Source: Cocleimonas sp.
GTDB lineage: Bacteria; Pseudomonadota; Gammaproteobacteria; Thiotrichales; Thiotrichaceae
Assembly: GCA_021647365.1 (NCBI GenBank)
Contig: JAKIUW010000014.1
Coordinates: 16,337-80,336 of the forward strand
Direction of reading: 5' to 3'
Length of the DNA stretch: 64,000 nt
Below the pieces are notes generated by a model. It searched no databases. It was given only the letters and a program-made list of their open reading frames with translations, and had not been told where the DNA came from. Of this stretch, positions 8,495 to 16,957 are shown piece by piece. The position numbers and the translations under genes were made by a program. Position 1 is the first letter of the stretch; the number at the start of each line of letters is the position of its first letter.

Positions 8495-8752
8495 ATGCCC
8501 GCAAAAATAGAAATATATGGCACGACCAGTTGTAGTAAATGCGTTAGTGTCCGAGAGTTTTTGGATGAGAAAAATATCGAAACTATTGATTATATGATTG
8601 ACCTGATGCCACTTGAAAAAGACGAGATGATTCAGCGCTGTGGGCTCAAGTATTATCCCCAAATATTCATTAACGATAAGCATATAGGCGGAGAAGAAGA
8701 GCTGCTGATGCTGGAGCATGAAGGGAAGTTACAAGCGTTGTTGGGTATATAA
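8495..8752 (+). CDS. Glutaredoxin (GrxC-like, CSKC active site)
   Basis: This 85-residue thioredoxin-fold protein has the redox motif at CSKC (residues 13-16), the cis-proline segment YYPQIFIN and the GG pair in HIGGEEEL that binds glutathione. Class I glutaredoxins usually have CPYC or CPFC; Ser-Lys between the cysteines is uncommon and would change the redox potential. It likely reduces protein or glutathione mixed disulfides in the cytoplasm. Confidence 0.88.
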   Translation: MPAKIEIYGTTSCSKCVSVREFLDEKNIETIDYMIDLMPLEKDEMIQRCGLKYYPQIFINDKHIGGEEELLMLEHEGKLQALLGI

Positions 8753-8764
8753 TTAAAACAGTAC

Positions 8765-8848
8765 TGTAGGTTGGCCTGACGTTAGGAAGCCCAACAAGTC
8801 TCAATTAAATCAATTTCTGTTGGGCTTCATGCCTCGGCCCAACCTACA
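8765..8848. repeat. GTAGGTTGG-type inverted repeat, copy 1
   Basis: TGTAGGTTGG at the left end pairs with CCAACCTACA at the right, and inner arms AAGCCCAACA and TGTTGGGCTT form a second stem. The same element flanks the other side of the MYG1-type gene at 9833-9926 and occurs again at 49894-49967. Confidence 0.85.
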
Positions 8849-8961
8849 TTTCACAGTCTTCCAATATTTATAATTCAATTACTAATAATCAGCTACTTTT
8901 GTTAGCAATCTTCGTATAAAATTCGCCATCAAATTTCGCTTACTAAAATGACACAAAATAT

Positions 8962-9828
8962 ATGACTGAACTAACGATAGCAACGCACAACGGTAATTTT
9001 CACGCTGATGATGTTTTCAGTATTGCTGCACTTAAGAGTGTATACCCTTCTTTTAAGTTAGTTCGCACACGTGATTCAGATATTATCGCCAAGGCAGATA
9101 TTGTGCTTGATGTAGGCGGTGAATATGATGCGGATGCAGGTCGTTTTGATCATCATCAACGTGGTGGTGCGGGTGAGCGTGAGAATGGCATCCCTTATTC
9201 TTCATTTGGTTTAATTTGGCAGAAGTATGGTTTAGAAATATGCGATGGCAACCAAAAGGTCGCCAATGCTGTTGATGCTGGCCTAGTATCGACAATTGAT
9301 GCAGATGACTGTGGTTATGGCGAAAGGGCTGAAGGTATTAGCCTTAGCCGAACAATTTCTATGTTTAACCCTAGCTGGCAAGAAGAGAGTGATTTTGATG
9401 CAGGCTTTGATGAGGCAGTGGAATTTGCATCTCGTCTTTTAACACGATTTATCGCATCTGCTAATGCTGGGATTAGTGCTAAATCAATTGTGGCTAAAGC
9501 GATTGAGGATGCGGAAGACCCAAGAGTGATTGTTTTAGAACAATATACTCCTTGGAAAAAAACCGTTATCAAAAACTCCGAAGAAGCTCTATACATGATT
9601 TACCCTTCTCAAACAGGCCAATGGCGAATACAAACAGTGCCTGTTGATCAAGCTTCATTCGAGAATAGAAAACCACTACCTAAAGCATGGGCGGGGTTAT
9701 CTGGCGCAGAGCTTAAAGAAGTAACGGGGCTTGATGATGCCATGTTCTGCCATAATGGTTTGTTTATTGCTGGTGCAGAATCATTTGAAAGCACGATGAA
9801 AATGGCATCGATTGCTCTCAATAGTTAG
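8962..9828 (+). CDS. MYG1-family metal-dependent nuclease/hydrolase (UPF0160)
   Basis: This 288-residue protein opens with THNGNFHADDV, then DVGGEYDADAGRFDHHQRG, the DHH-type metal-binding signature of MYG1 proteins. The distal KPLPKAWAGLSGAEL segment is also conserved. Eukaryotic MYG1 has RNA 3'-5' exonuclease activity; in bacteria the role is not well established. It is flanked on both sides by GTAGGTTGG repeats, so it is probably a single-gene unit. No strong ribosome-binding site precedes the ATG. Confidence 0.9.
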   Translation: MTELTIATHNGNFHADDVFSIAALKSVYPSFKLVRTRDSDIIAKADIVLDVGGEYDADAGRFDHHQRGGAGERENGIPYSSFGLIWQKYGLEICDGNQKVANAVDAGLVSTIDADDCGYGERAEGISLSRTISMFNPSWQEESDFDAGFDEAVEFASRLLTRFIASANAGISAKSIVAKAIEDAEDPRVIVLEQYTPWKKTVIKNSEEALYMIYPSQTGQWRIQTVPVDQASFENRKPLPKAWAGLSGAELKEVTGLDDAMFCHNGLFIAGAESFESTMKMASIALNS

Positions 9829-9832
9829 CGCC

Positions 9833-9926
9833 GTAGGTTGGGCTGACGTTATGAAGCCCAACAAGTCTCAACCTACTCAATACTGTTCGGTCAGTTTTGT
9901 TGGGCTTTGTGCCTCAGCCCAACCTT
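9833..9926. repeat. GTAGGTTGG-type inverted repeat, copy 2
   Basis: GTAGGTTGGGCTGA at the left pairs with TCAGCCCAACCTT at the right, and inner GAAGCCCAACA pairs with TGTTGGGCTT. It begins 4 bases after the MYG1-type stop codon. Confidence 0.85.
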
Positions 9927-9994
9927 GTATATGACCTCCCAAGATCAGTTTAGAGAGATGTTATAAATTATTTCTATTCCAGTTTTTCTGTATT

Positions 9995-10370
9995 ATGAAG
10001 AAAGTTATCGGGAAGACCGCCCCAACCTTAAGCCATATTGTAAATGAGCTTGCACGTAGATAGGTCTGGTAAACAATGGGTTTCTCATACAGGACTTTTC
10101 CCTAGGGAGCTTCAGTCAGGAACCAGTGTAAATAAAAAGACGCATATTGGCAACGTGGGAAACCGCTATATACATAAAGATTTGTACATAAGGGCATTAT
10201 GTGCCACCCGACATGATTCTAATATCCCTGCTTTTCATCTGCACTTGATTAATGATAATGGACTCACTAAACTTCAAGCCGTTTGTGCCATTATGCGTAA
10301 AATGACCCTAGAAATACATGCTCTGTTTAAATATCAAAAACCATTCGATGAACAGTGTTTTGTGCATTAG
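9995..10370 (+). pseudogene. IS110-family transposase remnant (C-terminal domain, frameshifted)
   Basis: Two pieces are visible. 9995-10060 reads KKVIGKTAPTLSHIVNELA, like the GIGKTTAPTL helix-hairpin segment of IS110 transposases, and then hits a stop. In another frame, about 10065-10370 reads KQWVSHTGLFPRELQSGTSV, then GNRYIHKDLYIRALCATRHD and LTKLQAVCAIMRKM, the C-terminal transposase_20 domain. The DEDD catalytic half is missing. After the stop, GGAAGGCCCTTG and AACAGAGTATCT (10400-10440) look like the former right end. It is a dead element. Confidence 0.82.
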
Positions 10371-10514
10371 GTAAAATGTAAACTAATTAGTAAATCTTAT
10401 GGAAGGCCCTTGTTTTTGATTGACTTTGAACAGAGTATCTACGTACTAGGGGGGATTTAGCTCCTAGTCTTTTTTCCGTGGCAAAAAAATTCTTTTAAAC
10501 CTTTACCATTAAAT

Positions 10515-10542
10515 CATCATGTAAAAGTGGGGGGGTGTGCTT
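10515..10542 (+). repeat. C-rich repeat, lone half-arm (copy 5)
   Basis: A right arm only: CATCATGTAAAAG, seven G, then TGTGCTT. A fragment TTTTTCCGTGGCAAAAAAA at 10469-10487, just upstream, belongs to the CCACGG-type repeat, so two repeat relics abut here. Confidence 0.75.
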
Positions 10543-10596
10543 TAATATAATATAGATTTTGTACGAAGTATCTTTAACAATGGAGTGTGTAAGCTT

Positions 10597-11262
10597 ATGG
10601 ATTTAGCAAACTTTTTAGAACCTGCTGTTGTGGAAGCTGGCATTATTGCGTTTGCGTCTCTTTTTGCTTTGATTGATCCTGTGGGCAATGCCGTTATGTT
10701 TGCGAGTTTAACTGCGAATGATGATGCAAAGCATCGCCGTGTTATGGCATTTAAAGGTGTGTTTATTGCTACCATATTGCTATTGGCATTTATGTTTTTG
10801 GGGCAGGGAATCTTAACGCGTTTGGGTATTTCTTTGGCAGCTTTGCGTACTTCTGGCGGAATCCTGTTACTTATTTTAGCGATTGATATGGTTTTCGCCA
10901 TACATTCTGGCGGCACTTCGACAACGGATGAAGAAGAAAAAGAAGCGCGTAAAAGTGAAGATATTTCAGTTTTCCCTCTCGCAACTCCACTTATAGCAGG
11001 CGCAGGCGCAATTAGCGCGGTTATCTTACTGCATACGAATGCGCAAGGAAACGTGATGGTAGAACTTGCCACGGTTACGGCTTTGTTGCTTGTTTTGCTT
11101 ATTACCTTGATACTTTTGCTGCTTTCTACGCAAGTTCAGCGCCTTTTAGGTGCAACAGGGCTAAATGTGATCAATAGAATACTGGGTGTTATTCTTTCTG
11201 CTTTGGCTGTTCAGTTTATTTTTGATGGCTTGTTGCAAAGTGGTTTGTTTGGGGTGAAGTAA
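10597..11262 (+). CDS. MarC-family integral membrane protein
   Basis: This 221-residue protein has about six membrane helices and the MarC pattern FASLFALIDPVGNAVMFASL near the start, LRTSGGILLLILAIDM in the middle and PLATPLIAGAGAISAVIL after a charged cytoplasmic loop rich in Glu/Lys. The function of MarC proteins is unresolved, since the early link to antibiotic resistance was withdrawn. I chose ATG at 10597, because the GTG at 10585 lies inside the GGAG ribosome-binding site. Confidence 0.88.
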   Translation: MDLANFLEPAVVEAGIIAFASLFALIDPVGNAVMFASLTANDDAKHRRVMAFKGVFIATILLLAFMFLGQGILTRLGISLAALRTSGGILLLILAIDMVFAIHSGGTSTTDEEEKEARKSEDISVFPLATPLIAGAGAISAVILLHTNAQGNVMVELATVTALLLVLLITLILLLLSTQVQRLLGATGLNVINRILGVILSALAVQFIFDGLLQSGLFGVK

Positions 11263-11305
11263 AAAGGGTCTATACAATCTACATTTGAATTATTGATAGG
11301 TATTG

Positions 11306-11344
11306 TCATGTAAAACTAGGGGGGTGTACTTCGACTCCGCTCAG
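11306..11344. repeat. Type B half-arm fused to TCGAAG element (copy 6)
   Basis: TCATGTAAAACTAGGGGGGTGTACTT runs into CGACTCCGCTCAG. It is the inverted counterpart of the composite at 6072-6112. Confidence 0.7.
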
Positions 11345-11389
11345 TAACCATGCTTTCATAATATTACATAATTGAGTTATTATCCCTCC

Positions 11390-12745
11390 ATGACAAAAAA
11401 TAAAAGCCAAGCTATACAATGTCCTGAATGTGGGGCTGAGATTGAAATTTCTGAGGTGCTTTCTAGCCAGCTTGAGAAGGATTTGCGTAAGAATCTTCAA
11501 GCTGAGAATGATTCCAAACTAAAAGCAGCGGTTGATAAGGTTAAGCAGGATGTTGCTAAACAATCGACGCTTGAGATTAAGGATTTAGAGAATCAACTTA
11601 AAGAGCGCGAAGATGAATCCCTTGTGTTGCGAAAACAAGCCCGCGAGCTTGAAGCGCAGAAAGAGGACATGGAAGATGAAATTACTCGCCGTGTTAAAGA
11701 TGGTGAGAAGGTTTTGCAAACAAAGCTTACGGATCAAATCAAACAGTCTCTTGAGCAAGAAAAAGCCACGGAGTTATTGGATTTACAATCACAGCTTGAT
11801 GATAAAAATAAAAACTTAGCCAAGGCGCAAGAGCTTGAGCTGGCGTTACGCAAGCAGGCGCGTGAATTGGAAGATAAGCAGAAAGATTTGAATATCACCT
11901 TAGAACGTAAGCTGGATGAAGGACGTAAAGAGATTGCCGATAAGTTGGCTGAAAAATACGCTAATGAAGAAAATCTAAAACTCAAAGAAAAAGAACAGCA
12001 GATTGATAGCCTGCGTAAATCTTTAGAAGATGCTAAACGCAAGAGTGAGCAAGGCTCGCAAGAAACCCAAGGCGAAGCCCTAGAGGCTGACCTTGAATCA
12101 AAGCTGCGTGTACAGTTTCCGCATGATGAAATAGCGCCAGTCAGCAAGGGTGTGCGTGGTGCGGATATTATTCAAACGGTGATAAATCTTCAATTAGCAT
12201 GTTGTGGAAAAATTCTTTGGGAAGCTAAAAACACTAAAACATGGACGCAGGGCTGGATACAAAAACTCAAAGATGATCAGCTTGCGACAGGGGCAAATAT
12301 TGCCATGCTGGTGTCGGTAACACTTCCACAGGGCATGACGACGTTTGCGCAAGTAGACGGCGTTTGGGTGTGTAGTCCATCGTCGGCGATTCCCTTGGTT
12401 TCTGCTTTGCGTGAGCAGTTAATCGCCGTAAACTTTGCACAGTGTGCGGGTGAGGGCAAAGATGAGAAAATGGAAATGATGTTTTCTTATCTTTCTGGTG
12501 ATGAATTTCGCCAGCGTGTTGAGGCACTTGTTGATACATTTGATTCTATGACTTTACAGCTTCACAAAGAAAGGCGCGCGATGGAAAGCTTATGGAAAAC
12601 TCGTGAGAAACAAATCCAGCGTATTTCTACCAATACCACAGGTATGTATGGCGATATTCGTGGCATTATTGGAAATTCCGTACAAGAGATTAAAGCGCTA
12701 GAGTTGGACGATGGGCTTGATCTTTTGGATGCGCCTGCTGAATAA
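11390..12745 (+). CDS. DUF2130 coiled-coil protein
   Basis: The protein begins with a half zinc-ribbon (IQCPECGAEIEISEVLS), continues as a long Lys/Glu-rich coiled coil (about residues 40-235) and ends in the globular DUF2130 domain (LRVQFPHDEIAPVSKGVRGA, ILWEAKNTKTWTQGW). It is about 451 residues, normal for the family. Function is not established. The nuclease-like look of the WEAKNTK segment is only suggestive. The upstream TTG at 11372 is possible, but ATG at 11390 fits the usual N-terminus better. Confidence 0.85.
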   Translation: MTKNKSQAIQCPECGAEIEISEVLSSQLEKDLRKNLQAENDSKLKAAVDKVKQDVAKQSTLEIKDLENQLKEREDESLVLRKQARELEAQKEDMEDEITRRVKDGEKVLQTKLTDQIKQSLEQEKATELLDLQSQLDDKNKNLAKAQELELALRKQARELEDKQKDLNITLERKLDEGRKEIADKLAEKYANEENLKLKEKEQQIDSLRKSLEDAKRKSEQGSQETQGEALEADLESKLRVQFPHDEIAPVSKGVRGADIIQTVINLQLACCGKILWEAKNTKTWTQGWIQKLKDDQLATGANIAMLVSVTLPQGMTTFAQVDGVWVCSPSSAIPLVSALREQLIAVNFAQCAGEGKDEKMEMMFSYLSGDEFRQRVEALVDTFDSMTLQLHKERRAMESLWKTREKQIQRISTNTTGMYGDIRGIIGNSVQEIKALELDDGLDLLDAPAE

Positions 12746-12749
12746 AAAA

Positions 12750-12770
12750 ACACCCGCATAAAGCGGGTGT
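12750..12770 (-). terminator. Rho-independent terminator for the minus-strand Asn/His-rich gene
   Basis: The stem ACACCCGC / GCGGGTGT has a 5-base loop. On the minus strand it is followed by seven T. It may also stop the plus-strand DUF2130 transcript, but there it lacks a T-run. Confidence 0.75.
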
Positions 12771-12806
12771 GTGTTGCTGCTAAGTTACTGCTCTTCTCAT
12801 TTTTAC

Positions 12807-12835
12807 CTGAATCCGTCACTTCAATGCGGATTCAG
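12807..12835. other. Hairpin just past the stop of the Asn/His-rich gene
   Basis: CTGAATCCG and CGGATTCAG form a perfect 9-bp stem with an 11-base loop, one base from the minus-strand stop codon. Without a T-run it may be an mRNA 3'-end stabilizer. Confidence 0.5.
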
Positions 12836-12836
12836 C

Positions 12837-13442
12837 TTACCAATTTAAAACAAAGTCATAAATTATATCTTCTGGGTTGCGATGTTGATTGTAATTGTGC
12901 TGGTTGTAACCATGTTGATTATTGTATTGGCTACGCTGGGTCAGTCTGTTGTGACGCTTATTTCGAATATGATTCGAAGCCACATCTAACATTTTATTGA
13001 TTTTATTTCGTTCGTGTCGATTGAGGCGACCATCGTATTGAAAGTGTCTTAAACGCTCTGAAATCCTACGCTGTTCTTTACGTAATGTTCGTACTTCTCT
13101 GCGAACGAGCTGTCCTTTATCAATGCCTTTATTGATTCTTCTGGCTTGATTGTTTTGGCGCTTATGAATGCGTTGAATAGCTCTTCGCATGGCATTACGT
13201 CTATCTTGTCCGTTATTCCAGTTGTTATTCCAGCTGTTATTGGAGCCCCATGAGTTGTGGTTATTTTGCTGGTGTCTGGTGTTATGGGCACAGGAATTGT
13301 TATGCCTGTGAGTTTTCTTTACAAAGTGTTTATTGTGCTTATTCGCGTGTTTGTTCTTTTTCCAACTGTAATCAGCCATCGCTGCTGGAGCTGCGATGAC
13401 TAATGATGCTCCTAGTATCCAGTTTAAAATTGAGTGTTTCAT
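12837..13442 (-). CDS. Exported Asn/His/Arg-rich basic protein
   Basis: The first 23 residues, from MKHSILNWILGASL to AAMA, form a clear Sec signal peptide. The mature chain is very basic and of low complexity: a Lys/His block, an Asn/Trp block (NNSWNNNWNNGQ), then helical Arg-rich repeats (RRAIQRIHKRQNNQARRINK, RREVRTLRKEQRRISERLRH) and a Gln/Asn/His/Tyr tail. The central helices resemble periplasmic proteins with repeated RI..RI pairs, but I do not recognise the family. ATG at 13442 has a GAGGG site upstream, whereas the upstream ATG (13475) does not. Confidence 0.75.
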   Translation of the reverse strand: MKHSILNWILGASLVIAAPAAMADYSWKKNKHANKHNKHFVKKTHRHNNSCAHNTRHQQNNHNSWGSNNSWNNNWNNGQDRRNAMRRAIQRIHKRQNNQARRINKGIDKGQLVRREVRTLRKEQRRISERLRHFQYDGRLNRHERNKINKMLDVASNHIRNKRHNRLTQRSQYNNQHGYNQHNYNQHRNPEDIIYDFVLNW

Positions 13443-13594
13443 AATACATCCCTCATTATTTCTTTTGCTAAACAAAAGTGTTGCTACAAAATAATGTGTG
13501 CAACTTATGTGTATTCTGAGGGGTTTTCTGTCAAAAGGTTTAAATCTTTACATAACTTTACAATTGGGGAGTTTTTGAGTAGACATGAATTAAG

Positions 13595-13660
13595 AAGCAC
13601 ACCCCCCCACTTTTACATGATGTTTTTAATAACATCATGTAAAAGTGGGGGGGTGTGCTT
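13595..13660. repeat. C-rich palindromic repeat, copy 7 (type A/A)
   Basis: Perfect 30-base arms (13595-13624 and 13631-13660) are separated by TTTAAT. It lies 29 bases past the rdgC stop on the minus strand. Confidence 0.9.
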
Positions 13661-13688
13661 CATTTGTTATGTAGCCAGAAAGTGAGGA

Positions 13689-14579
13689 TTAATCCAGTGC
13701 TTTCATCAAGTCAATCAGCAATCCAGCCACTTCACCAGTCATCAACGCAAACTCAATATCAATATACTCTTCGTGCGTTTGCGGGTCGTTGTCTTTTAAT
13801 TGTTCATCTAAGATATCAAGGAACTTGAGTTTTTTGATTTGTAGGTCTTCCGTTAATACAAAGCTGATTTTTTCATCCCACTCAATCGCTAGTTTTGAAA
13901 CAAATTTCCCGGCTTTTAAACTGGTTTGAATTTCATCTAGAGTTAAATCATGCTGTTTAAAGACGGCCGTGCCTTTATCATCGCCTTGGTTTTTCAGTTC
14001 GCATTCATAACCTAAAGTGAAGGGCGCAGGCAATTCGCAGGTGGTTAGCCATTGCGTCATGGCGACGGCAGGTGATACTTCTGATTGTGGCAACCCGGTG
14101 GGTAAGCTGCCCAATGTTTTTCGTAGTAATGTTGCAAACTCTTCGGCGCGTGGCGCTGATGCGGTGTTGAGTAGCAACCAGCCGTTCTTTGGGTCAATCC
14201 ACGCATCGATTTTTTGTGTGCGGGTGAAGGCACGCGGTAATAGTTGATCTTCAATTTCTTCGCGTAATTCCTTTTTCTCTTTTGCGCCGACTTTGCGATT
14301 CTCAGCGTCTTGAATAACTTCAACTTTTTCTTGCAAGGCTTCTTTGACGACAGCTGCGGGTAAAATGCGTTCTTGTCTTGCCATGGTAAGTAAAATATTT
14401 TTACTCGATGAATGTGTCATCGAATCGCCACTGCCAATAGGCGCAACCCAGCCAAGGCTTTCGCGCTGTGTGGCAGAGCAGGGCGTGAAGGGTTTTTTTA
14501 ATAGTTCTTCGTGCAACTCTTCTGCGTTTAGTGTGAAGTCTTTTTCAAATTTGAAAAGATATAGATTTTTAAACCACAT
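13689..14579 (-). CDS. rdgC: Recombination-associated protein RdgC
   Basis: RdgC is a ring-shaped DNA-binding protein that restrains RecA and affects replication and recombination. The 296-residue length is normal. It starts MWFKNLYLFKFEKDF and has the family segments CSATQRESLGWVAPIG, LPRAFTRTQKIDAWID and FVLTEDLQIKKLKFLDI. The start ATG has AGGG upstream. It is a single gene, followed by a palindromic repeat. Confidence 0.95.
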   Translation of the reverse strand: MWFKNLYLFKFEKDFTLNAEELHEELLKKPFTPCSATQRESLGWVAPIGSGDSMTHSSSKNILLTMARQERILPAAVVKEALQEKVEVIQDAENRKVGAKEKKELREEIEDQLLPRAFTRTQKIDAWIDPKNGWLLLNTASAPRAEEFATLLRKTLGSLPTGLPQSEVSPAVAMTQWLTTCELPAPFTLGYECELKNQGDDKGTAVFKQHDLTLDEIQTSLKAGKFVSKLAIEWDEKISFVLTEDLQIKKLKFLDILDEQLKDNDPQTHEEYIDIEFALMTGEVAGLLIDLMKALD

Positions 14580-14670
14580 GTTTTAGCCCTGATTACTTAT
14601 TATTTAAGGCGGGAGATTATGCGGAAGTTGTTATACTTGAACAATCTTAATTTTAACTTATTTGTGATTT

Positions 14671-15015
14671 ATGACAATTGAAAGCTTTCTAGAGAAACTA
14701 AAAAATACACCTAATGAAATGGACTTTAATGAGTTGATGGCAGTGGTTGATGATAACTATACGTTTACCGAAACGGCATTTGATAATGGCAACTTGCATA
14801 ATGATGTAAGCGAGAATTCTGGCTCATGTAAGTTGTTTTCATTTGCCAAGTTGAATGGTTTAAGCGAAGAACAAACACTGGCGTGTTTTGGAATATATTA
14901 CCGCGATGATGTTTTACAAAATCCTGAAGCGGATAACCATCAGAATATTCGTAATTTTATGAAGACTGGTTGGGGTGGTATTAAGTTTGATGGAGAAGCG
15001 CTTCAAACAAAGTAG
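14671..15015 (+). CDS. HopJ-type III effector-family protein
   Basis: This 114-residue soluble protein matches the HopJ family: FNELMAVVDDNYTFTETAFDNG, then SCKLFSFAKLNGLSEEQTLACFGIYYRDDV and a C-terminal GWGGIKFDG. Despite the name, the family is widespread in free-living gammaproteobacteria, and a secreted role is unlikely. No type III system is seen here. Confidence 0.85.
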   Translation: MTIESFLEKLKNTPNEMDFNELMAVVDDNYTFTETAFDNGNLHNDVSENSGSCKLFSFAKLNGLSEEQTLACFGIYYRDDVLQNPEADNHQNIRNFMKTGWGGIKFDGEALQTK

Positions 15016-15118
15016 TTATTTTCATGTCGTGCTCCTGGTTATAGGTTTGCTTGTCTTTTTGTGATTTAACCCGTATCTTTAGCCCTCTTCGAGAAGAGGC
15101 TGGGTGTAGTGGTGATGG

Positions 15119-16072
15119 CTATATAAGATTCTTAATTGCGCTTTTAAGTTCGGGGTATTGAAACTGATAGCCCGCCTTGACTATTTTATCTGGCACCACT
15201 CGTTGCCCCGATAGCAATAATTCTTCGGCCATTTCACCCAGCATCAATTTCATTACAAACGCGGGCATTGGGATAAATGCAGGGCGCTTTAATACTTGCC
15301 CTAAGGTGCTAGAAAATGTTTTATTCGTCACGGGGTTCGGTGCTGTAGCATTAATTGCGCCAGTGACTGATTCAGTCTTGACTACATAGCGAATGATGCC
15401 AATAAGGTCATCCATATGAATCCATGACATCCACTGTTTACCGCTACCCATAGGGCCTCCTAAGCCAAACTTAAAAGGGGGAAGCATTTTAGATAGTGCG
15501 CCGCCGTTTTTACCTAACACGATACCTGTACGCAGAAAACAAGTTCTAATACCAAGGTCTTCAATGTGTTTTGCTTCTTTTTCCCAGGCAACACATAGTT
15601 GGCTGGAAAAGCTATCATCAGTTTTTCCATGTTCATCTATTTTAATATCATCATCGTGCAGACCGTAATAACCTAAAGCAGAGCCGCTAATGACCACATC
15701 TGGTTTTACTAGAGTATCTTTCAAATAATCATACAGTGCTTTGGTCGTATTAATTCGGCTGTCTAATAACTGTTGCTTAACGCTATCTGACCAGCGCTTA
15801 TCTGCTATTCCTTGTCCTGCAAGATTAATCACCACATCAAATGATGAACTGTTGCTACTGTTTAGTTCACCAAGATCAATGATTGTTTGGATTTTTCCTG
15901 AAGTTTGATTTGGTAGAAGACTGCTTTTCATTACATTTTCAAAGAGTTTCAGTGTTTTCACATCATCACGTGTGAGTACCGTGACTTCATGTTCTTCAAT
16001 CAATAACTGCTTAATTAATTGTGTACCAATAAATCCTGAACCACCGGTGATGAGATAGCGTTTTTTATACAT
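15119..16072 (-). CDS. TIGR01777-family NAD(P)-dependent epimerase (YfcH-like SDR)
   Basis: This extended SDR protein has the nucleotide motif ITGGSGFIGTQLIKQLL near the N-terminus. It also has INLAGQGIADKRWSD, SGSALGYYG with the YYG active-site tyrosine, and a C-terminal DUF1731-like end (KRPAFIPMPAFVMKLMLGEM). Its 317 residues are about 20 above the common family length. The substrate is unknown. It is the last gene of a four-gene minus-strand operon with a DCC protein, a desaturase and a membrane protein. Confidence 0.9.
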   Translation of the reverse strand: MYKKRYLITGGSGFIGTQLIKQLLIEEHEVTVLTRDDVKTLKLFENVMKSSLLPNQTSGKIQTIIDLGELNSSNSSSFDVVINLAGQGIADKRWSDSVKQQLLDSRINTTKALYDYLKDTLVKPDVVISGSALGYYGLHDDDIKIDEHGKTDDSFSSQLCVAWEKEAKHIEDLGIRTCFLRTGIVLGKNGGALSKMLPPFKFGLGGPMGSGKQWMSWIHMDDLIGIIRYVVKTESVTGAINATAPNPVTNKTFSSTLGQVLKRPAFIPMPAFVMKLMLGEMAEELLLSGQRVVPDKIVKAGYQFQYPELKSAIKNLI

Positions 16073-16099
16073 GATTATGTTCTCTCTTTCTGATTATCA

Positions 16100-16948
16100 T
16101 CAGAGGTTATTGATTGACTTTTTGCCGTTTAAATAGGGTTGTGCCGTCATAAATGCTCTTAGATGTACTTTGGTGCAAAAAGCCGTGCTAATAACTTTTG
16201 TTTTTACAAATTCGCTTTCCAATGTTCCTTTAACAACTTGTGACCATTGAGTATTGTTGGGAATTAAGTCGTAGGTGATTTCGGCAGATTTAAAAAGTAC
16301 CTTATGCTGCCAACTTAAACCTTGTTTATCTAGCGCTGTAGAATATGGGTTTATTTCGGGTAAACTGGCTGCTGGTAGGGGTTTATCATCTAAGTAAGTT
16401 GTATCAGGTATCGCATGCCAATCAGCAGGCTGAGTGAATGAAACACCTATAGCTAAGACTGCTAGAGGAATACTAATAGATATTAATGATAGTGAGGACC
16501 ATTTATTAATTATTCTATTATTCTTTTCACCAGAACGAAATAGTAAGAAGACTAAAAACAACACAGTTGCAGCGACTAATAAAGACAATGCATTCATCAA
16601 AGCCACTGATAACAATAAGAATGGGTAAACCACTGACATATCGAACAAAGTAAGGGCTAATGATTCTCCTAATGTTGCTAAATATCCTGCTAATACCATG
16701 ATAGGAAAATAAGTGATACGCCATAAAAGTAATGCTAATAATGACAGTAAGATATTTTTCCATATAGCCTTATTCTTAAACATAAAAAATAATAAGGTAG
16801 GTAATAGACCAGCAATAGCTGATAGATAAAACGCATAGATTATTTGATTTTGGCTCAGTGTTTCTTTTCCGTCTAACCAAAAACCAATTAAGGTGATCCA
16901 TAGTGTTGATAGGGTGATAATAACTAAAAGTAGTTTTTTTATTTTCAT
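16100..16948 (-). CDS. Hypothetical membrane protein in the desaturase operon
   Basis: I do not recognise this 282-residue protein. It has about five N-terminal membrane helices within residues 5-180, then a roughly 100-residue soluble C-terminal part (FTQPADWHAIPDTTYLDD and after) that probably faces the periplasm. AAGGA lies just upstream of the ATG. It is separated by 9 bases from the desaturase and 27 from the SDR, so it belongs to the same transcript. Confidence 0.75.
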   Translation of the reverse strand: MKIKKLLLVIITLSTLWITLIGFWLDGKETLSQNQIIYAFYLSAIAGLLPTLLFFMFKNKAIWKNILLSLLALLLWRITYFPIMVLAGYLATLGESLALTLFDMSVVYPFLLLSVALMNALSLLVAATVLFLVFLLFRSGEKNNRIINKWSSLSLISISIPLAVLAIGVSFTQPADWHAIPDTTYLDDKPLPAASLPEINPYSTALDKQGLSWQHKVLFKSAEITYDLIPNNTQWSQVVKGTLESEFVKTKVISTAFCTKVHLRAFMTAQPYLNGKKSINNL

Positions 16949-16957
16949 TCTAAGTCC

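Noticed and set aside
13049..13291. Small reading frame inside the Asn/His-rich gene
   Set aside because: It is a shadow in another frame of a gene with a clear signal peptide and ribosome-binding site.
14671..15015. Type III secretion effector
   Set aside because: HopJ-family proteins occur widely in bacteria without type III secretion, and no secretion gene is in the window.
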